DNA of 64,000 nucleotides, from contig JAQRMW010000119.1 in the NCBI GenBank assembly GCA_028599075.1, positions 1-64,000 on the forward strand, given 5' to 3'. This DNA comes from Urechidicola sp. (GTDB taxonomy: Bacteria; Bacteroidota; Bacteroidia; Flavobacteriales; Flavobacteriaceae). Shown here piece by piece: positions 36,425 to 45,190 of this stretch. The notes under the pieces are model-generated. The model was not told the origin of the DNA. It did no database searches and saw nothing but the letters and a program-made list of their open reading frames with translations. Numbering within the stretch: the stretch's first letter is position 1; each line of letters starts with the position of its first letter. A program made the translations under genes and the position numbers.

Positions 36425-36873
36425 TGGCATTTTTAGACACATCAGATTGGGACGTATTGATACGTGAAGAAATTAGAGACGTACTTATAGAAACTGGAGG
36501 CGATCAAGCGAGCCAAGATTCAAAGTTTTTAAAAGCTGAAGAAATGGCGATATCGCAACTCAAAAATTTTCTGTATGGCCATTATGATACCGATCAGATT
36601 TTTATAGCGTATGACGCGCAAAATGACACCCGAAACGCACATATTGTAATGACAACGATAGACTGCGCTCTGTATCATTTATACACATCTATAGCCCCTG
36701 AACGAATACCTGAACATAGAGCAACTAGATACGAAGATGCACTTAGTTGGCTAAAAGATGTCTCTAGAGGAAAAGTAGCAGCTGATCTACCTCGTAAAAC
36801 AGACGAAGCTGGAGAAGAAGAATTTGGTTTTAGAATTAGCTCAGAGCGTGCAAATGAAGATAACAGGTGGTAA
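36424..36873 (+). CDS. gp36-like head-tail adaptor (DUF1320)
   Basis: 149 aa. The family pattern is visible: N-terminal SDWDVLIREEIRDVLIE, middle AEEMAISQLKNFLYGHYD, and IDCALYHLYTSIAPERIPEHR, then YEDALSWLKDVSRGKVAADL. In Mu, gp36 (DUF1320) is linked to head-tail joining. Mostly helical. It sits between terminase and portal here. Confidence 0.82.
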   Translation: MAFLDTSDWDVLIREEIRDVLIETGGDQASQDSKFLKAEEMAISQLKNFLYGHYDTDQIFIAYDAQNDTRNAHIVMTTIDCALYHLYTSIAPERIPEHRATRYEDALSWLKDVSRGKVAADLPRKTDEAGEEEFGFRISSERANEDNRW

Positions 36874-36876
36874 AAA

Positions 36877-36905
36877 TACCGTTTAAATACCGTTTAAATT
36901 AAACG
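36877..36905. repeat. Tandem 11-mer and palindrome before the portal gene
   Basis: TACCGTTTAAA occurs twice in tandem (36877-36887, 36888-36898). The second copy forms the perfect palindrome CGTTTAA-A-TTAAACG (36891-36905). ACCGTTTAAA is found again at ~39528 before the tape measure gene. Possibly an internal regulatory site of the head operon. Confidence 0.55.
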
Positions 36906-36931
36906 TACATGAATTATTATAAAAATATACA

Positions 36932-38170
36932 ATGAAGATATTTGGATTTGAAATAAATCGTTCTAAGGGGCTAAATAACGCAAATGCTATAAAAGGTGAT
37001 GGAGGTAGATTAATTGCTGCTGATAAAGATTTGATAATGAAAATTGTCAACGGCTTTAAAGACAGTAGTCGTAAAGACATACAAAAATGGCGAAACGCTA
37101 TTAAGATAACGCAGCTACCCGAAAAACCTCGATACGATGCATTACAAGATTTGTACGACGATTTAATGACCGATGGTCATTTACGTGGTGAGTTAAGATT
37201 GCGTAAGTATTCAATACTCAATACGGCATTTAGTATTGTAGATAAAAGTAGCAATAAAGAAAATGAAGAGGCTACAGAATTCTTTAATCAAAAATGGTTT
37301 TATCAATTATTATCTCATGCCATCGATTCAACAATTAAGGGACACACCTTGGTTGAATTCAAAGCCTTTTATAAAGATAAAATTGAACACGTTTTAATTC
37401 CACGGCGCAATGTTGTACCACAGCAAAAAATTATTGTACCAGACTTAACCAAAGAAGATGTTGTTGATTATACTGACCCTTATTTTGAAGATTGGCTTAT
37501 TGAAATGGGTGGCGATGATGAAGATAGCAAACTCGGAATTTTAAATGACATTATACCAAACCTAATTTGGAAACGAAATGTAGCACAGTCTTGGGCAGAG
37601 TTTTGCGAAAAATTTGGAATGCCTTTAATCACAGCAACAACCAATACTACTGACACTAAAAAGCTCGATAAAATTGAGTATATGCTACAACAGTTAGGCG
37701 AAGCATCTACTGGTGTATTTCCTTTAGGAACTACGGTAGAGATAAAAGAAGCTAGTAGAACAGATGCTTATAATACTTATTTAAACTTTATCAAGTTTAA
37801 TCGTGAAGAGATAAGTGTTGCTTTAGTTGGGGGTACTATGATTATGAGTGATGGTAGTTCTCGAAGTCAATCAGAAGTACACGAACGTAATTTAGATGAT
37901 AAAATTTCTGCAGCTGAAAAACGCTCGCTAGGTTTCTTGGTAAATGATGTTGTTATTCCATTATTACGAAACCAAGGATATTCGTTCCTGAAGGAAAATG
38001 ATAAATTTATTTTCAATCAATCTCATAACCTGGACCTTGATAAATTTTGGAGTATTACTAAAGGAATAATGAAAGACTTTGATGTTGATCCTGATTGGCT
38101 CACATCTACTTTCTACGTTCCTATCGTGGGTAAAAAAAAAAATCCCAACCCAAAATCAAACCTTGAGTAA
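36932..38170 (+). CDS. Portal protein (DUF935, Mu gp29 type)
   Basis: 412 aa. DUF935 marks: early LQDLYDDLMTDGHLRGELRL (~70-89), KRNVAQSWAEFCEKFGMPLI (~215-234) and late GSSRSQSEVHERNLDDKISA. Forms the 12-mer ring for DNA packaging and tail attachment. The gene overlaps the MuF gene at its 3' end. An A-rich leader (TATAAAAATATACA) precedes the ATG, as normal for this phylum. Confidence 0.9.
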   Translation: MKIFGFEINRSKGLNNANAIKGDGGRLIAADKDLIMKIVNGFKDSSRKDIQKWRNAIKITQLPEKPRYDALQDLYDDLMTDGHLRGELRLRKYSILNTAFSIVDKSSNKENEEATEFFNQKWFYQLLSHAIDSTIKGHTLVEFKAFYKDKIEHVLIPRRNVVPQQKIIVPDLTKEDVVDYTDPYFEDWLIEMGGDDEDSKLGILNDIIPNLIWKRNVAQSWAEFCEKFGMPLITATTNTTDTKKLDKIEYMLQQLGEASTGVFPLGTTVEIKEASRTDAYNTYLNFIKFNREEISVALVGGTMIMSDGSSRSQSEVHERNLDDKISAAEKRSLGFLVNDVVIPLLRNQGYSFLKENDKFIFNQSHNLDLDKFWSITKGIMKDFDVDPDWLTSTFYVPIVGKKKNPNPKSNLE

Positions 38171-39479
38171 TGTAACTGCATTCGGAGCACGTGTCCCTAA
38201 TTATCCTGAGTCGATATGCTGCGACCACTTCGTTGCAGTTGCCTCAGGGCTTTCAGAACGCATCAAAAAAATACAGGATCAACTCGCTAAAGAAATTTAT
38301 GAGAGTAAGCAAAACCTAGATACTCAAGCACAGTTAATTGCTGAAGAGGGTTTATTAATGATAAACGGTTTGCATAATGGTTATGGTAAATTACGAGTTG
38401 AAGCTGCTTGGGATGCTCCTGATCATTTAATGCTTCAAATGATGGAATTAAACATCATTGAGTTTGCAGCTTCTAAAACCGAAGCGCGTTTTGCTGCCAT
38501 GACAGATTTGATGTTGAACCGTGATAAAAATCAAATTCGCTCATTTAGTGACTTTAAAAGCGAAGTTGATAAGTTAACCAGTAACTATAACAAAACTTGG
38601 TTAGAGACCGAGTATAACTTTTCAATTGCAACAGCTCAAAACTCAGCCGCATATATGCGCCAAAAATCAGAAGCCGAAAGTGTAACGCCGTATGTACAAT
38701 ATCAAACCGTTGGCGATGATCAGGTAAGAGACGAACACGCCTTATTAGATGGCAGAGTTTTTAATCTAAATGATAAAGAAGCAATGCGCCTTTATCCTCC
38801 AAACGGTTACAACTGCCGTTGTGAGATGATACAATATGTTGGTAATAAAGATAAAGTAATCAGTGGTAAATCCGCAGTAAAATTATTAGGTGATCAGTTT
38901 GAGGGCTCTGCTTTTAATTTTAATAGAGCTGATGCTAAACAAGTTTTTAAACGCAGTCAATTTTATACAGATGATGGTGAGGTACTAACAAAAATTAATG
39001 ATATCAGTTACGAGTCTTATAAAAATTTAACCGCTTGGAAATTATTTAAAAGCAAGTTAAAAAAACTAAAAATTGACAAGACGATTGTTCCTGGTAATAA
39101 GGATGAGTTGTTTAGATCTGATGGAAAACGTGGAAAAGTAGATTTTATGGGCTTTACAGACCATTTACAACGTAAAGTTATACTTAAAAAAGATGTTTTT
39201 GATACACATACTTCGGGTAAATACTTACAAAAAGGCGAAGTGAGACACCAGCTTTTTCCACACGTAAAAAGTGTATTGAATGATGCTGATGAAGTATGGT
39301 TAATTTCTGTAAGTGATAAGAAATACATTATGCGATATATCAAGTTTTTTGCAGATGAAGTTTTGATAATCGAAACCGAAATCGGAGCAAAAAGCAATGA
39401 AATTAAAACATGGTATAAAATGAAAACTGACGAAATTGATAGAAGAAAAGGATTGTTATTAAAAAAGCGAAAGGTTTAA
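38163..39479 (+). CDS. MuF-type head morphogenesis protein with C-terminal nuclease toxin domain
   Basis: 438 aa from the TTG at 38163 (an ATG at 38079 deep in the portal gene is less likely). The MuF part reaches to ~residue 245 with the typical DEHALLDGRVFNL, then LYPPNGYNCRCEMI. The C-terminal ~130 residues look like a PBECR-type (Barnase-EndoU-ColicinE5/D-RelE-like) nuclease: DFMGFTDHLQRKVIL, HTSGKYLQKGEVRHQLF, DEVWL, IIETEI and KTWYKM. Such MuF-toxin fusions may be carried in the virion. Immunity gene not seen. A 110-bp gap follows before the tape measure. Confidence 0.75.
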   Translation: MSNVTAFGARVPNYPESICCDHFVAVASGLSERIKKIQDQLAKEIYESKQNLDTQAQLIAEEGLLMINGLHNGYGKLRVEAAWDAPDHLMLQMMELNIIEFAASKTEARFAAMTDLMLNRDKNQIRSFSDFKSEVDKLTSNYNKTWLETEYNFSIATAQNSAAYMRQKSEAESVTPYVQYQTVGDDQVRDEHALLDGRVFNLNDKEAMRLYPPNGYNCRCEMIQYVGNKDKVISGKSAVKLLGDQFEGSAFNFNRADAKQVFKRSQFYTDDGEVLTKINDISYESYKNLTAWKLFKSKLKKLKIDKTIVPGNKDELFRSDGKRGKVDFMGFTDHLQRKVILKKDVFDTHTSGKYLQKGEVRHQLFPHVKSVLNDADEVWLISVSDKKYIMRYIKFFADEVLIIETEIGAKSNEIKTWYKMKTDEIDRRKGLLLKKRKV

Positions 39480-39589
39480 CTCTGTCTCCCATCACCGGAT
39501 AGTAGGTCGGTTTGTTCGCAATCAGTGACCGTTTAAAACCTATTCAAAGACATGAGTAAAACCCATTAGACAACAAATATATAAAAAAT

Positions 39590-41626
39590 ATGAGTGCAAC
39601 AGCAAAATTAAGATTGATTTTAGAACTAGGAAACAAGCTCTTTAACAATAAATTAGTACAAACTCAACGCAAATTAAGAAAGAGTACTGATAAAATGAAA
39701 GGCAAGTTAAAAAGCCTTAAAATATCATCTATAGATGCTTTTTCTGCTATGCGTAATGAAGTCCCTTTATTTGGCAGGGCAATGGACTTGTTAGGTAACC
39801 CCTATGTTCTTTTAACCGCAGGACTCCTTGCGGTCGTCACGCTGATGGGTAAAGCAACTGTCGAAGCCAAAAAATTCAATCATGAGTTCCTTCAGGTACA
39901 AAACTTGAATCTCGATAAAAACAATGCAGATTTAAAAACCTATAAAGGGCTTATCAGGGATACTTCTTTTGAAACTGGTAGAGGCTTGGTAGAATCAACC
40001 AAGGCATATTACGACATTCAATCTGCTCTTGGATTCTATGGTAAAGATGCCGAAAAAGTATTTAAGCAAGTAGCCAAATTTAGTACAGCTACTGGTGCAG
40101 ATTTAAACGATTCTATAAATCAAACTTCAAAAGCTATTAAAGCCTTTGGCCTAGATGCAAAGGATACCGAAATGCTGTTAGATAGCAATGCTAAAACTGT
40201 GCAAGTAGGTATTACAACCTTTAAAGAGCTGGCAAAAGTACAAACCGAGTATGCGGGTGCAGCTGCAGGTGCTGGACAAGAAGTTGATAGTGCTAATAAA
40301 CTATTTGCTGCCTTTACGTCAATTGCAAAAGATAGTAGAACTGCCGCTACCATGACCAAGACAGCTTTTATGGGATTGACCCAAAAAACAACATTAAAAG
40401 GACTTAAAGATATTGGTGTAAGTGTTTATGATGCAAACGGCGAGGTTAGAGATTTGGGCAAAATTTTGATTGATGTAGATAAGCAATTCAAAAAATTAAC
40501 TCCTAAACAAATTGATGCTGTCATCAATAAAATTGGTGGTCCAGAAGGACTCCGAGCTTTACTAACAAAAATGAAGACTGGAGCTGATGATTTATTCAAG
40601 ACATTTTACGCTTTTGACGCCTCTAAATTTAACTTAAATGATGCTCTAAAAAATGCCCATGCTGATGCAACCGTATTAGGACAGATGGTAAAAAATAGAT
40701 TCAATACTATTATGGCGCGCTTAGGCGAAAAAATTATGCCATTGGTGGTTAAAGTGCTTAATAAAGTAAATATCGTACTCACATGGATTTATGATAATTT
40801 TGAGTTGTTAGAAGATATTGTTGAATCTGTAGCTTTTGGCTTTGGTGTACTCGGTGCAAGATTACTTTATTTTCAAGGAATGGCATTATTATCAACATTC
40901 GCATCTGTTGGCTTAAGTGGTGCATTGGGTATGGTAACTTTAGGACTCCACGCTATTAAAACGGCTATCTTCAGTATTCCTATTGTTGGGTGGATTTTAT
41001 TAGCAGTTTCGGCAGTAGTATTGCTCTATAAACGATTCGATAAATTTAGAGCTGTAATCAATGGGTTGGGTGCAGTTTTAAAAGCATTCTTTGTAAATAT
41101 GTGGGAAGGGTTTAAAGATGTTCTCGGAAGCATTATAGATGGTCTAGGTGCTGTTGGAAAAATGCTTAAAGGTCTTTGGGATATGGATTGGGATAAAGTG
41201 AAAGAAGGTGCTAGTGAGTTTGGAGATGCTGTTAAAAGAGGTGTTGGAGGAGCCATAGATATGAATCCTCTCGGTAGTGCTATTAAAAATGGTAAAGAGT
41301 ATGGCAAGGCCTTTAAGGGTGCTTATGATAAAGAAATGGACAAAAGTGCTGCTGCCAAAAATAAAAAAGAGAAAGAAAAAAACTTACTAGACCCAAACAA
41401 TACTGATGAAGAAATTACAACCACCAATACCAATACTGGAGGCGATATTAATAAAGTGAGTAGTGCGGGCTCTGCACCAAAAACCATCATTATTGAAAAA
41501 ATTACTTTTAACGAGGGTGGTATCAATACCACAAATACGGTACTTAATAACATGTCTAAAGAAGAGATTGAAGAGTGGTTTAACGAGTCTATGATGAGAG
41601 TAATTAGAAATGCAGAAATGAGTTAA
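39590..41626 (+). CDS. Tail tape measure protein (TP901 type)
   Basis: 678 aa. The TP901 core is at ~85-390: FNHEFLQVQNLNLDKN, GLVESTKAYYDIQSALGFYG, FSTATGADLNDSINQTSKA. A hydrophobic part with two or three segments is at ~420-480. The tail is Lys-, Asp- and Asn-rich. It sets tail length and forms the channel core. It is coded in the + (head) operon, over 10 kb away from and opposite to its chaperones (28956-29461), which is unusual. Confidence 0.88.
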   Translation: MSATAKLRLILELGNKLFNNKLVQTQRKLRKSTDKMKGKLKSLKISSIDAFSAMRNEVPLFGRAMDLLGNPYVLLTAGLLAVVTLMGKATVEAKKFNHEFLQVQNLNLDKNNADLKTYKGLIRDTSFETGRGLVESTKAYYDIQSALGFYGKDAEKVFKQVAKFSTATGADLNDSINQTSKAIKAFGLDAKDTEMLLDSNAKTVQVGITTFKELAKVQTEYAGAAAGAGQEVDSANKLFAAFTSIAKDSRTAATMTKTAFMGLTQKTTLKGLKDIGVSVYDANGEVRDLGKILIDVDKQFKKLTPKQIDAVINKIGGPEGLRALLTKMKTGADDLFKTFYAFDASKFNLNDALKNAHADATVLGQMVKNRFNTIMARLGEKIMPLVVKVLNKVNIVLTWIYDNFELLEDIVESVAFGFGVLGARLLYFQGMALLSTFASVGLSGALGMVTLGLHAIKTAIFSIPIVGWILLAVSAVVLLYKRFDKFRAVINGLGAVLKAFFVNMWEGFKDVLGSIIDGLGAVGKMLKGLWDMDWDKVKEGASEFGDAVKRGVGGAIDMNPLGSAIKNGKEYGKAFKGAYDKEMDKSAAAKNKKEKEKNLLDPNNTDEEITTTNTNTGGDINKVSSAGSAPKTIIIEKITFNEGGINTTNTVLNNMSKEEIEEWFNESMMRVIRNAEMS

Positions 41627-41627
41627 T

Positions 41628-42101
41628 ATGAGCCAATTCATTGCCAAATTAAATAAAATCTCTAGGGCAGTAGATCGGATGCCAAATAGACTTGCTGTTG
41701 TAGCAGTAAATTTTTCTAAAGAACGGTTTAGAAACAAAAATTGGGTTGACCGTACTAGACAACCATGGGTAAAAAGAAAGCGAAAAGACCGGGGAAGTTT
41801 AATGGTAAGAACTGGACGATTAAAACGCTCTATTCGTAAAATAGCTGTAAGTCGTGACCGTATTATAATTGGTACAGATGTACCGTATGCAAAAGCACAT
41901 AATGAGGGTAGCACTATTAAAACCAATGCGCGTGTGCGAGGGCACAAACGCCGAACCCGAACAGGAACTAGTAATGTAAAAGAACATACAAGAAAAATGA
42001 ATCTTACATTGCCTCCTCGCAGGTTTATAGGACCAAGTGCTGTACTTATGAGACGTATTGAGCGCCAAGTAGAACGAGAATTTAAAAACGCATTAAAATG
42101 A
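41628..42101 (+). CDS. Phage virion morphogenesis protein (Mu gpG-like)
   Basis: 157 aa, strongly basic. The family features are present: FSKERFRNKNWVDRTRQPW near 24-42, then SLMVRTGRLKRSIRK and IIGTDVPYAKAHNEG, and the late PPRRFIGPSAVLM. Related to Mu gpG, a tail completion protein. It starts 1 nt after the tape measure stop. Confidence 0.85.
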   Translation: MSQFIAKLNKISRAVDRMPNRLAVVAVNFSKERFRNKNWVDRTRQPWVKRKRKDRGSLMVRTGRLKRSIRKIAVSRDRIIIGTDVPYAKAHNEGSTIKTNARVRGHKRRTRTGTSNVKEHTRKMNLTLPPRRFIGPSAVLMRRIERQVEREFKNALK

Positions 42102-42661
42102 AAACTTTTTATTTAAAGTTACAAGAAAAATTATTTAGCCAGGAAGCAAAAGATATGCTAACAGCTATCAATTTAAAAGCCGTTAAAACGGTTGATTTTT
42201 ACAAGTCGCAATATTTAGTCCAGGAAGCATTTGAGGTGTTAGCATTACCTGCAGTATTGATGGAGTATAGCATCGATTATGGTAACAATACACAACCCGG
42301 AACAGCAAGTATAAGTATGCATTGTTGTTTTGAGCAAGTTAGGAGTACTGGTGGGCCAAAACAAGTTACTGAAGAGGCCTTACAATTTTTAGATTTTGTT
42401 AAAGTTGTTAATACCTTGGCTAAAACAATTGAAACTGAAGTTACAGGAAAACTTGAGTTAACAAACGAGCAAACCAGTAAAAATGACACGGTTATTTATG
42501 TGGTTATTTTAACGTATAGCACTAGTTATACTGGCATGACAGAAGATGTTACTGACAAATACAATTATACTGAAGATGATAATGAGATTGAAACCGATAC
42601 TGGCTTGGTAGAAGAAATAATAGAGGCCCCTGTTGAGGCCCCTACTTATGATTTTAATTGA
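42098..42661 (+). CDS. Phage head-tail connector/tail terminator-like protein
   Basis: 187 aa. Overlaps the previous gene by 4 nt (ATGA). Contains a Mu gp37-like pattern: FEVLALPAVLMEYSIDYGNN, SISMHCCFEQVRSTGG, and a beta-strand VIYVVILTYSTSYTG near the end. The last 40 residues are acidic. Last gene of the + operon; its stop faces the early operon end 10 bp away. Confidence 0.6.
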   Translation: MKTFYLKLQEKLFSQEAKDMLTAINLKAVKTVDFYKSQYLVQEAFEVLALPAVLMEYSIDYGNNTQPGTASISMHCCFEQVRSTGGPKQVTEEALQFLDFVKVVNTLAKTIETEVTGKLELTNEQTSKNDTVIYVVILTYSTSYTGMTEDVTDKYNYTEDDNEIETDTGLVEEIIEAPVEAPTYDFN

Positions 42662-42671
42662 GATGTATAAA

Positions 42672-42893
42672 TTACTCTTTTTCTTTTAACAACTCTATAA
42701 AATCGGTTCTACTTGGTAGCATATCTTGTACCAAATCTATAGCATAGTAAGTGGCACTATGGCTCATTACAGCTTCATCTTGCAACTTAATTAAATCTAG
42801 TATGGCAGTAATGCGCATATAATGCACTTCGCCATTAAAAGATTGTTTATCCTCAATAACTACATTTCCTTTTTTATTTACATGCACTGCCAT
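42672..42893 (-). CDS. Small early phage protein, 73 aa
   Basis: 73 aa (MAVHVNKKGNVVIEDKQS start, MLPSRTDFIELLKEKE end). No membrane segment or motif known. It is the last gene of the early minus operon and overlaps the next upstream gene by 1 nt, which supports that it is translated. Confidence 0.55.
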   Translation of the reverse strand: MAVHVNKKGNVVIEDKQSFNGEVHYMRITAILDLIKLQDEAVMSHSATYYAIDLVQDMLPSRTDFIELLKEKE

Positions 42894-43138
42894 TAGTTTA
42901 TGGTTTTTAAACGTTTAACATCAACTGCATTACCGTGTGTATTACACACTTTACATGTTATAAGGCGTTGCCTTATTGTTTCGCCAGTAACTAAAACAAT
43001 AGCTTTACGGCGTTGGTTTAAAACATGGTCGCAACGTAAAGTAGTGCGTATATACCAATTGCTTTTTTGTTTGGCTGTAAAATGTGCAGCAAATATTGCC
43101 ATATCTGTACTGTTTTTAAAATATTTTGTGGCTCTCAT
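42893..43138 (-). CDS. Small early phage protein with Cys/His motif, 81 aa
   Basis: 81 aa, basic. Contains CDHVLNQRRKA and CKVCNTHG, four Cys/His ligands that could bind zinc. Overlaps the BRO gene stop by 4 nt. A nucleic-acid-binding role is possible but not shown. Confidence 0.55.
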   Translation of the reverse strand: MRATKYFKNSTDMAIFAAHFTAKQKSNWYIRTTLRCDHVLNQRRKAIVLVTGETIRQRLITCKVCNTHGNAVDVKRLKTIN

Positions 43139-43797
43139 ATCGCTAAATTTAATTGACTTTCTGCTTTAAATTTACAGGAACCAGATGCTATAAGCTCTAA
43201 ACCTAACTGCGTAGTAAACCAAGATGGATGTGTATTGCCAAACAACCATATTTTGCAACTCAAAACCTGTTTTACATTTAATTTACGTGCTGTTTGGTGT
43301 GCATCTGTAGCACAACATAGCGCCTTATGGCAATCAGTAATACTAAACCAATCTATACCATTAAGGTGTATGACACGTAATTGCTTCTGGTTAAAATTTA
43401 TAGTTTTAAAAGGCACATCACGTGCATCAATAAAATCAGATTTTCGAGTTCGCTTGCCATAATAGCCATTTTTACGAATACTCGGTAAAACCTCACTGGT
43501 TACCCATTTCTGAAATGCTTTTGCTTCTGGCTTAATTGATTTAAAAATCAATCTATAAAGTCCACTCTCTGAAATCACAAGCATTTTCCTGTTTTGACCT
43601 GAATGTACTATTGGTACATTCAACTTTTCATCATTATCTAAAACTTTAAGGGCTTTAGTTGTGTGTGATAGTTCTAAAATGTCGCAAATATCTTTTGCAA
43701 CAAAAAAAGGTTCAGAATCTATGATAAGACTCCGAACCTCTTGGCTGGTAGCGTTAAATTGAAACGCCATTGGTGTACTAATTTTCTCTTTAGACAT
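43135..43797 (-). CDS. BRO-N domain antirepressor-like protein
   Basis: 220 aa. The BRO-N domain covers ~10-112 (VRSLIIDSEPFFVAKDICDI, ALKVLDNDEKLNVPIVHSGQ, ISESGLYRLIFKSIKPEA, FQKWVTSEVLPSIRKNGYYG). The C-terminal ~100 residues hold a second domain (FSITDCHKALCCATDAHQTA) not recognised. Phage BRO proteins bind DNA and often act as antirepressors. The upstream gap (43798-43961) holds several inverted repeats. Confidence 0.85.
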   Translation of the reverse strand: MSKEKISTPMAFQFNATSQEVRSLIIDSEPFFVAKDICDILELSHTTKALKVLDNDEKLNVPIVHSGQNRKMLVISESGLYRLIFKSIKPEAKAFQKWVTSEVLPSIRKNGYYGKRTRKSDFIDARDVPFKTINFNQKQLRVIHLNGIDWFSITDCHKALCCATDAHQTARKLNVKQVLSCKIWLFGNTHPSWFTTQLGLELIASGSCKFKAESQLNLAI

Positions 43798-43808
43798 AAT
43801 TGAAAATT

Positions 43809-43959
43809 TTGTAAGCGGAGTTACCTTTTAGGATTGTCTAAACGCTCAAAAGAACGAGAATACAATGCTTTCGCTATCGTTATCCATGAGATAACTCCTT
43901 ATCGTGAAAAATTTGTTTTAAGATTTCTCTTGAAACGTTTAGACACGACAAACTTACAA
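43809..43959. other. Complex inverted repeats upstream of the BRO gene
   Basis: TTGTAAG 43809-43815 with CTTACAA 43953-43959; TGTCTAAACG 43835-43844 with CGTTTAGACA 43936-43945; GGAGTTA 43817-43823 with TAACTCC 43892-43898 (crosses the former); and GTTATC-CATGA-GATAAC 43879-43895, an alternative to the crossing pair. Might be a structured leader of the BRO mRNA. Confidence 0.55.
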
Positions 43960-43961
43960 AA

Positions 43962-44402
43962 TTATTTCCTTTTACCAAATGTTGATTTTACTGGTTCATC
44001 TAAAACGATACTTAATATGTTAGCCTTTCTATGGTATGTAGCTTCTTTCATACCATATAATTCTGTTGTTTTAGTTTTTCCAAATGCTGGTTGCCAATCT
44101 AAATGTGGTAAATCCCAACCTAAATCATAGTAAAAAATTTCATAATCAACATCTAAATTTTTAAATCTAATAACTTCTGGTAGAATTAAGTTTTTATCAC
44201 GATAAAAAACAGTAACAATTAAATTGTTATCAAGATGCCATTCAGCTCGATTAGTTATGCTATCAATTTCTGGGTGATTATATTTTGTAGTGAGGTCATT
44301 GATTGACTTAAAGACAAAATCATTAACAATTTCAGTTTCATTTGACTTTGAACAAGATACTATTGTCATTCCGATCAATAGTATAAATAATACTTTTTTC
44401 AT
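43962..44402 (-). CDS. Lipoprotein in the early region (possible moron)
   Basis: 146 aa with a lipoprotein signal (MKKVLFILLIGMTIVSCSKS; Cys17). The mature part is beta-rich with Trp and Tyr (YYDLGWDLPHLDWQPAFG). It has own 5' and 3' gaps, unlike the tight neighbours, so it may be expressed separately, e.g. in the lysogen. Outer-membrane placement is likely. No family recognised. Confidence 0.65.
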   Translation of the reverse strand: MKKVLFILLIGMTIVSCSKSNETEIVNDFVFKSINDLTTKYNHPEIDSITNRAEWHLDNNLIVTVFYRDKNLILPEVIRFKNLDVDYEIFYYDLGWDLPHLDWQPAFGKTKTTELYGMKEATYHRKANILSIVLDEPVKSTFGKRK

Positions 44403-44435
44403 AATTTCTAATTTTTAAGTTGTTTACAAATATAG

Positions 44436-44747
44436 TTATAAACAACACTTTTTATACTTCTTTTCAGAACCGCAAGGGCAATCTTCATTACGGCCAATTT
44501 TTGCTTCTTTTTTTATGGGCGGAAATTTGGCTTTAAAAACAGCATTCATAGCAGTTTTACGTTTGTTATGCTTCGCCTTTTTGTATTGTGAAATAAAGAA
44601 CTCATTTACTGTTTTTTGTGACACATTAAAGCCTGCATTTTTATAATTGTTTTTTGCTTTCTCTAATGTAGTTACAATACTTGGTACTTCTTTTTTGTCA
44701 ATACCTAAATCTTCTAATTGCTTGGTTAATGAATTCATATTTACCAT
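44436..44747 (-). CDS. SEC-C motif protein
   Basis: About 103 aa from [15 protein letters not shown]. The C-terminal ~22 residues are a SEC-C zinc motif: [18 protein letters not shown]. The first part is helical. SEC-C motifs bind zinc and often mediate contacts with nucleic acid or chaperones. A longer start at 44777 would overlap the membrane peptide gene more and is less likely. Confidence 0.75.
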   Translation of the reverse strand: MVNMNSLTKQLEDLGIDKKEVPSIVTTLEKAKNNYKNAGFNVSQKTVNEFFISQYKKAKHNKRKTAMNAVFKAKFPPIKKEAKIGRNEDCPCGSEKKYKKCCL

Positions 44748-44860
44748 AAAAATGTAATTATTACTAATGAAACACAACTAATTATGAGTATGCCTATACA
44801 AACTCCTAACTGAAATCCAAGTTTAAAATCTGGTGAGTTTCTGTAATTTTCTCGTATCAT
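44741..44860 (-). CDS. Small membrane peptide, 39 aa
   Basis: Starts in an ATGA overlap with the stop of the gene at 44857-45069. Codes a polar N-terminus ([15 protein letters not shown]) and one transmembrane helix ([20 protein letters not shown]). One of a set of tiny membrane peptides in this early operon. Function unknown. Confidence 0.55.
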   Translation of the reverse strand: MIRENYRNSPDFKLGFQLGVCIGILIISCVSLVIITFLW

Positions 44861-45069
44861 AGTTGGCGTAGTTTTCTCATTATAATTTGATGTCTAATAC
44901 ACATTACTGGTACACTTGTAACTACCAGTACTAAAATAAATAGTGTTATTTCTAACCATGTTATCATAAAATAATTTGCAAGTAGCACTATAAAAAGTAT
45001 CAGTGATCCGAGGGCAAGTGATAGTAGAACCCCTAACACTATCTTGTCTGTTGTGTTTAAATATTTCAT
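44857..45069 (-). CDS. Small membrane protein, 70 aa
   Basis: Two transmembrane helices (IVLGVLLSLALGSLILFIVL and WLEITLFILVLVVTSVPVMC) with a basic C-terminus ([13 protein letters not shown]). Located one base after the gene at 45071-45190. Function unknown. Confidence 0.55.
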   Translation of the reverse strand: MKYLNTTDKIVLGVLLSLALGSLILFIVLLANYFMITWLEITLFILVLVVTSVPVMCIRHQIIMRKLRQL

Positions 45070-45070
45070 C

Positions 45071-45190
45071 TTAAAATATAAATATTAAGCCTAGTAAAGC
45101 AATAACTGCTGTTATTACAATCCATTTAGCTGTTTTCCATAATTTGGACAAAAGTTGTCCAAACTGTTCTAAATTAATGTTGTTTTTCAT
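45071..45190 (-). CDS. Small membrane peptide, 39 aa
   Basis: Polar start (MKNNINLEQFGQLLSKLWKT) then one helix (AKWIVITAVIALLGLIFIF) to the end. The stop is 1 nt from the ATG of the next gene. Similar in design to the other tiny membrane peptides here. The gap behind it (45191-45305) holds two copies of AGCATATAATT (near 45268 and 45296) and a short coding-like stretch with an internal stop. Confidence 0.5.
   Translation of the reverse strand: MKNNINLEQFGQLLSKLWKTAKWIVITAVIALLGLIFIF

Noticed and set aside
39480-39589. Possible immunity gene after the MuF-toxin fusion
   Set aside because: The 110-bp gap has no frame longer than a few codons on the plus strand.
41387-41947. 186-aa open frame on the minus strand
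   Set aside because: It lies antisense to the tape measure and gpG-like genes, has no coding-like composition and no start context.
43834-44130. 98-aa frame on the plus strand
   Set aside because: Antisense to the lipoprotein gene and covering the inverted-repeat region; composition is not protein-like.
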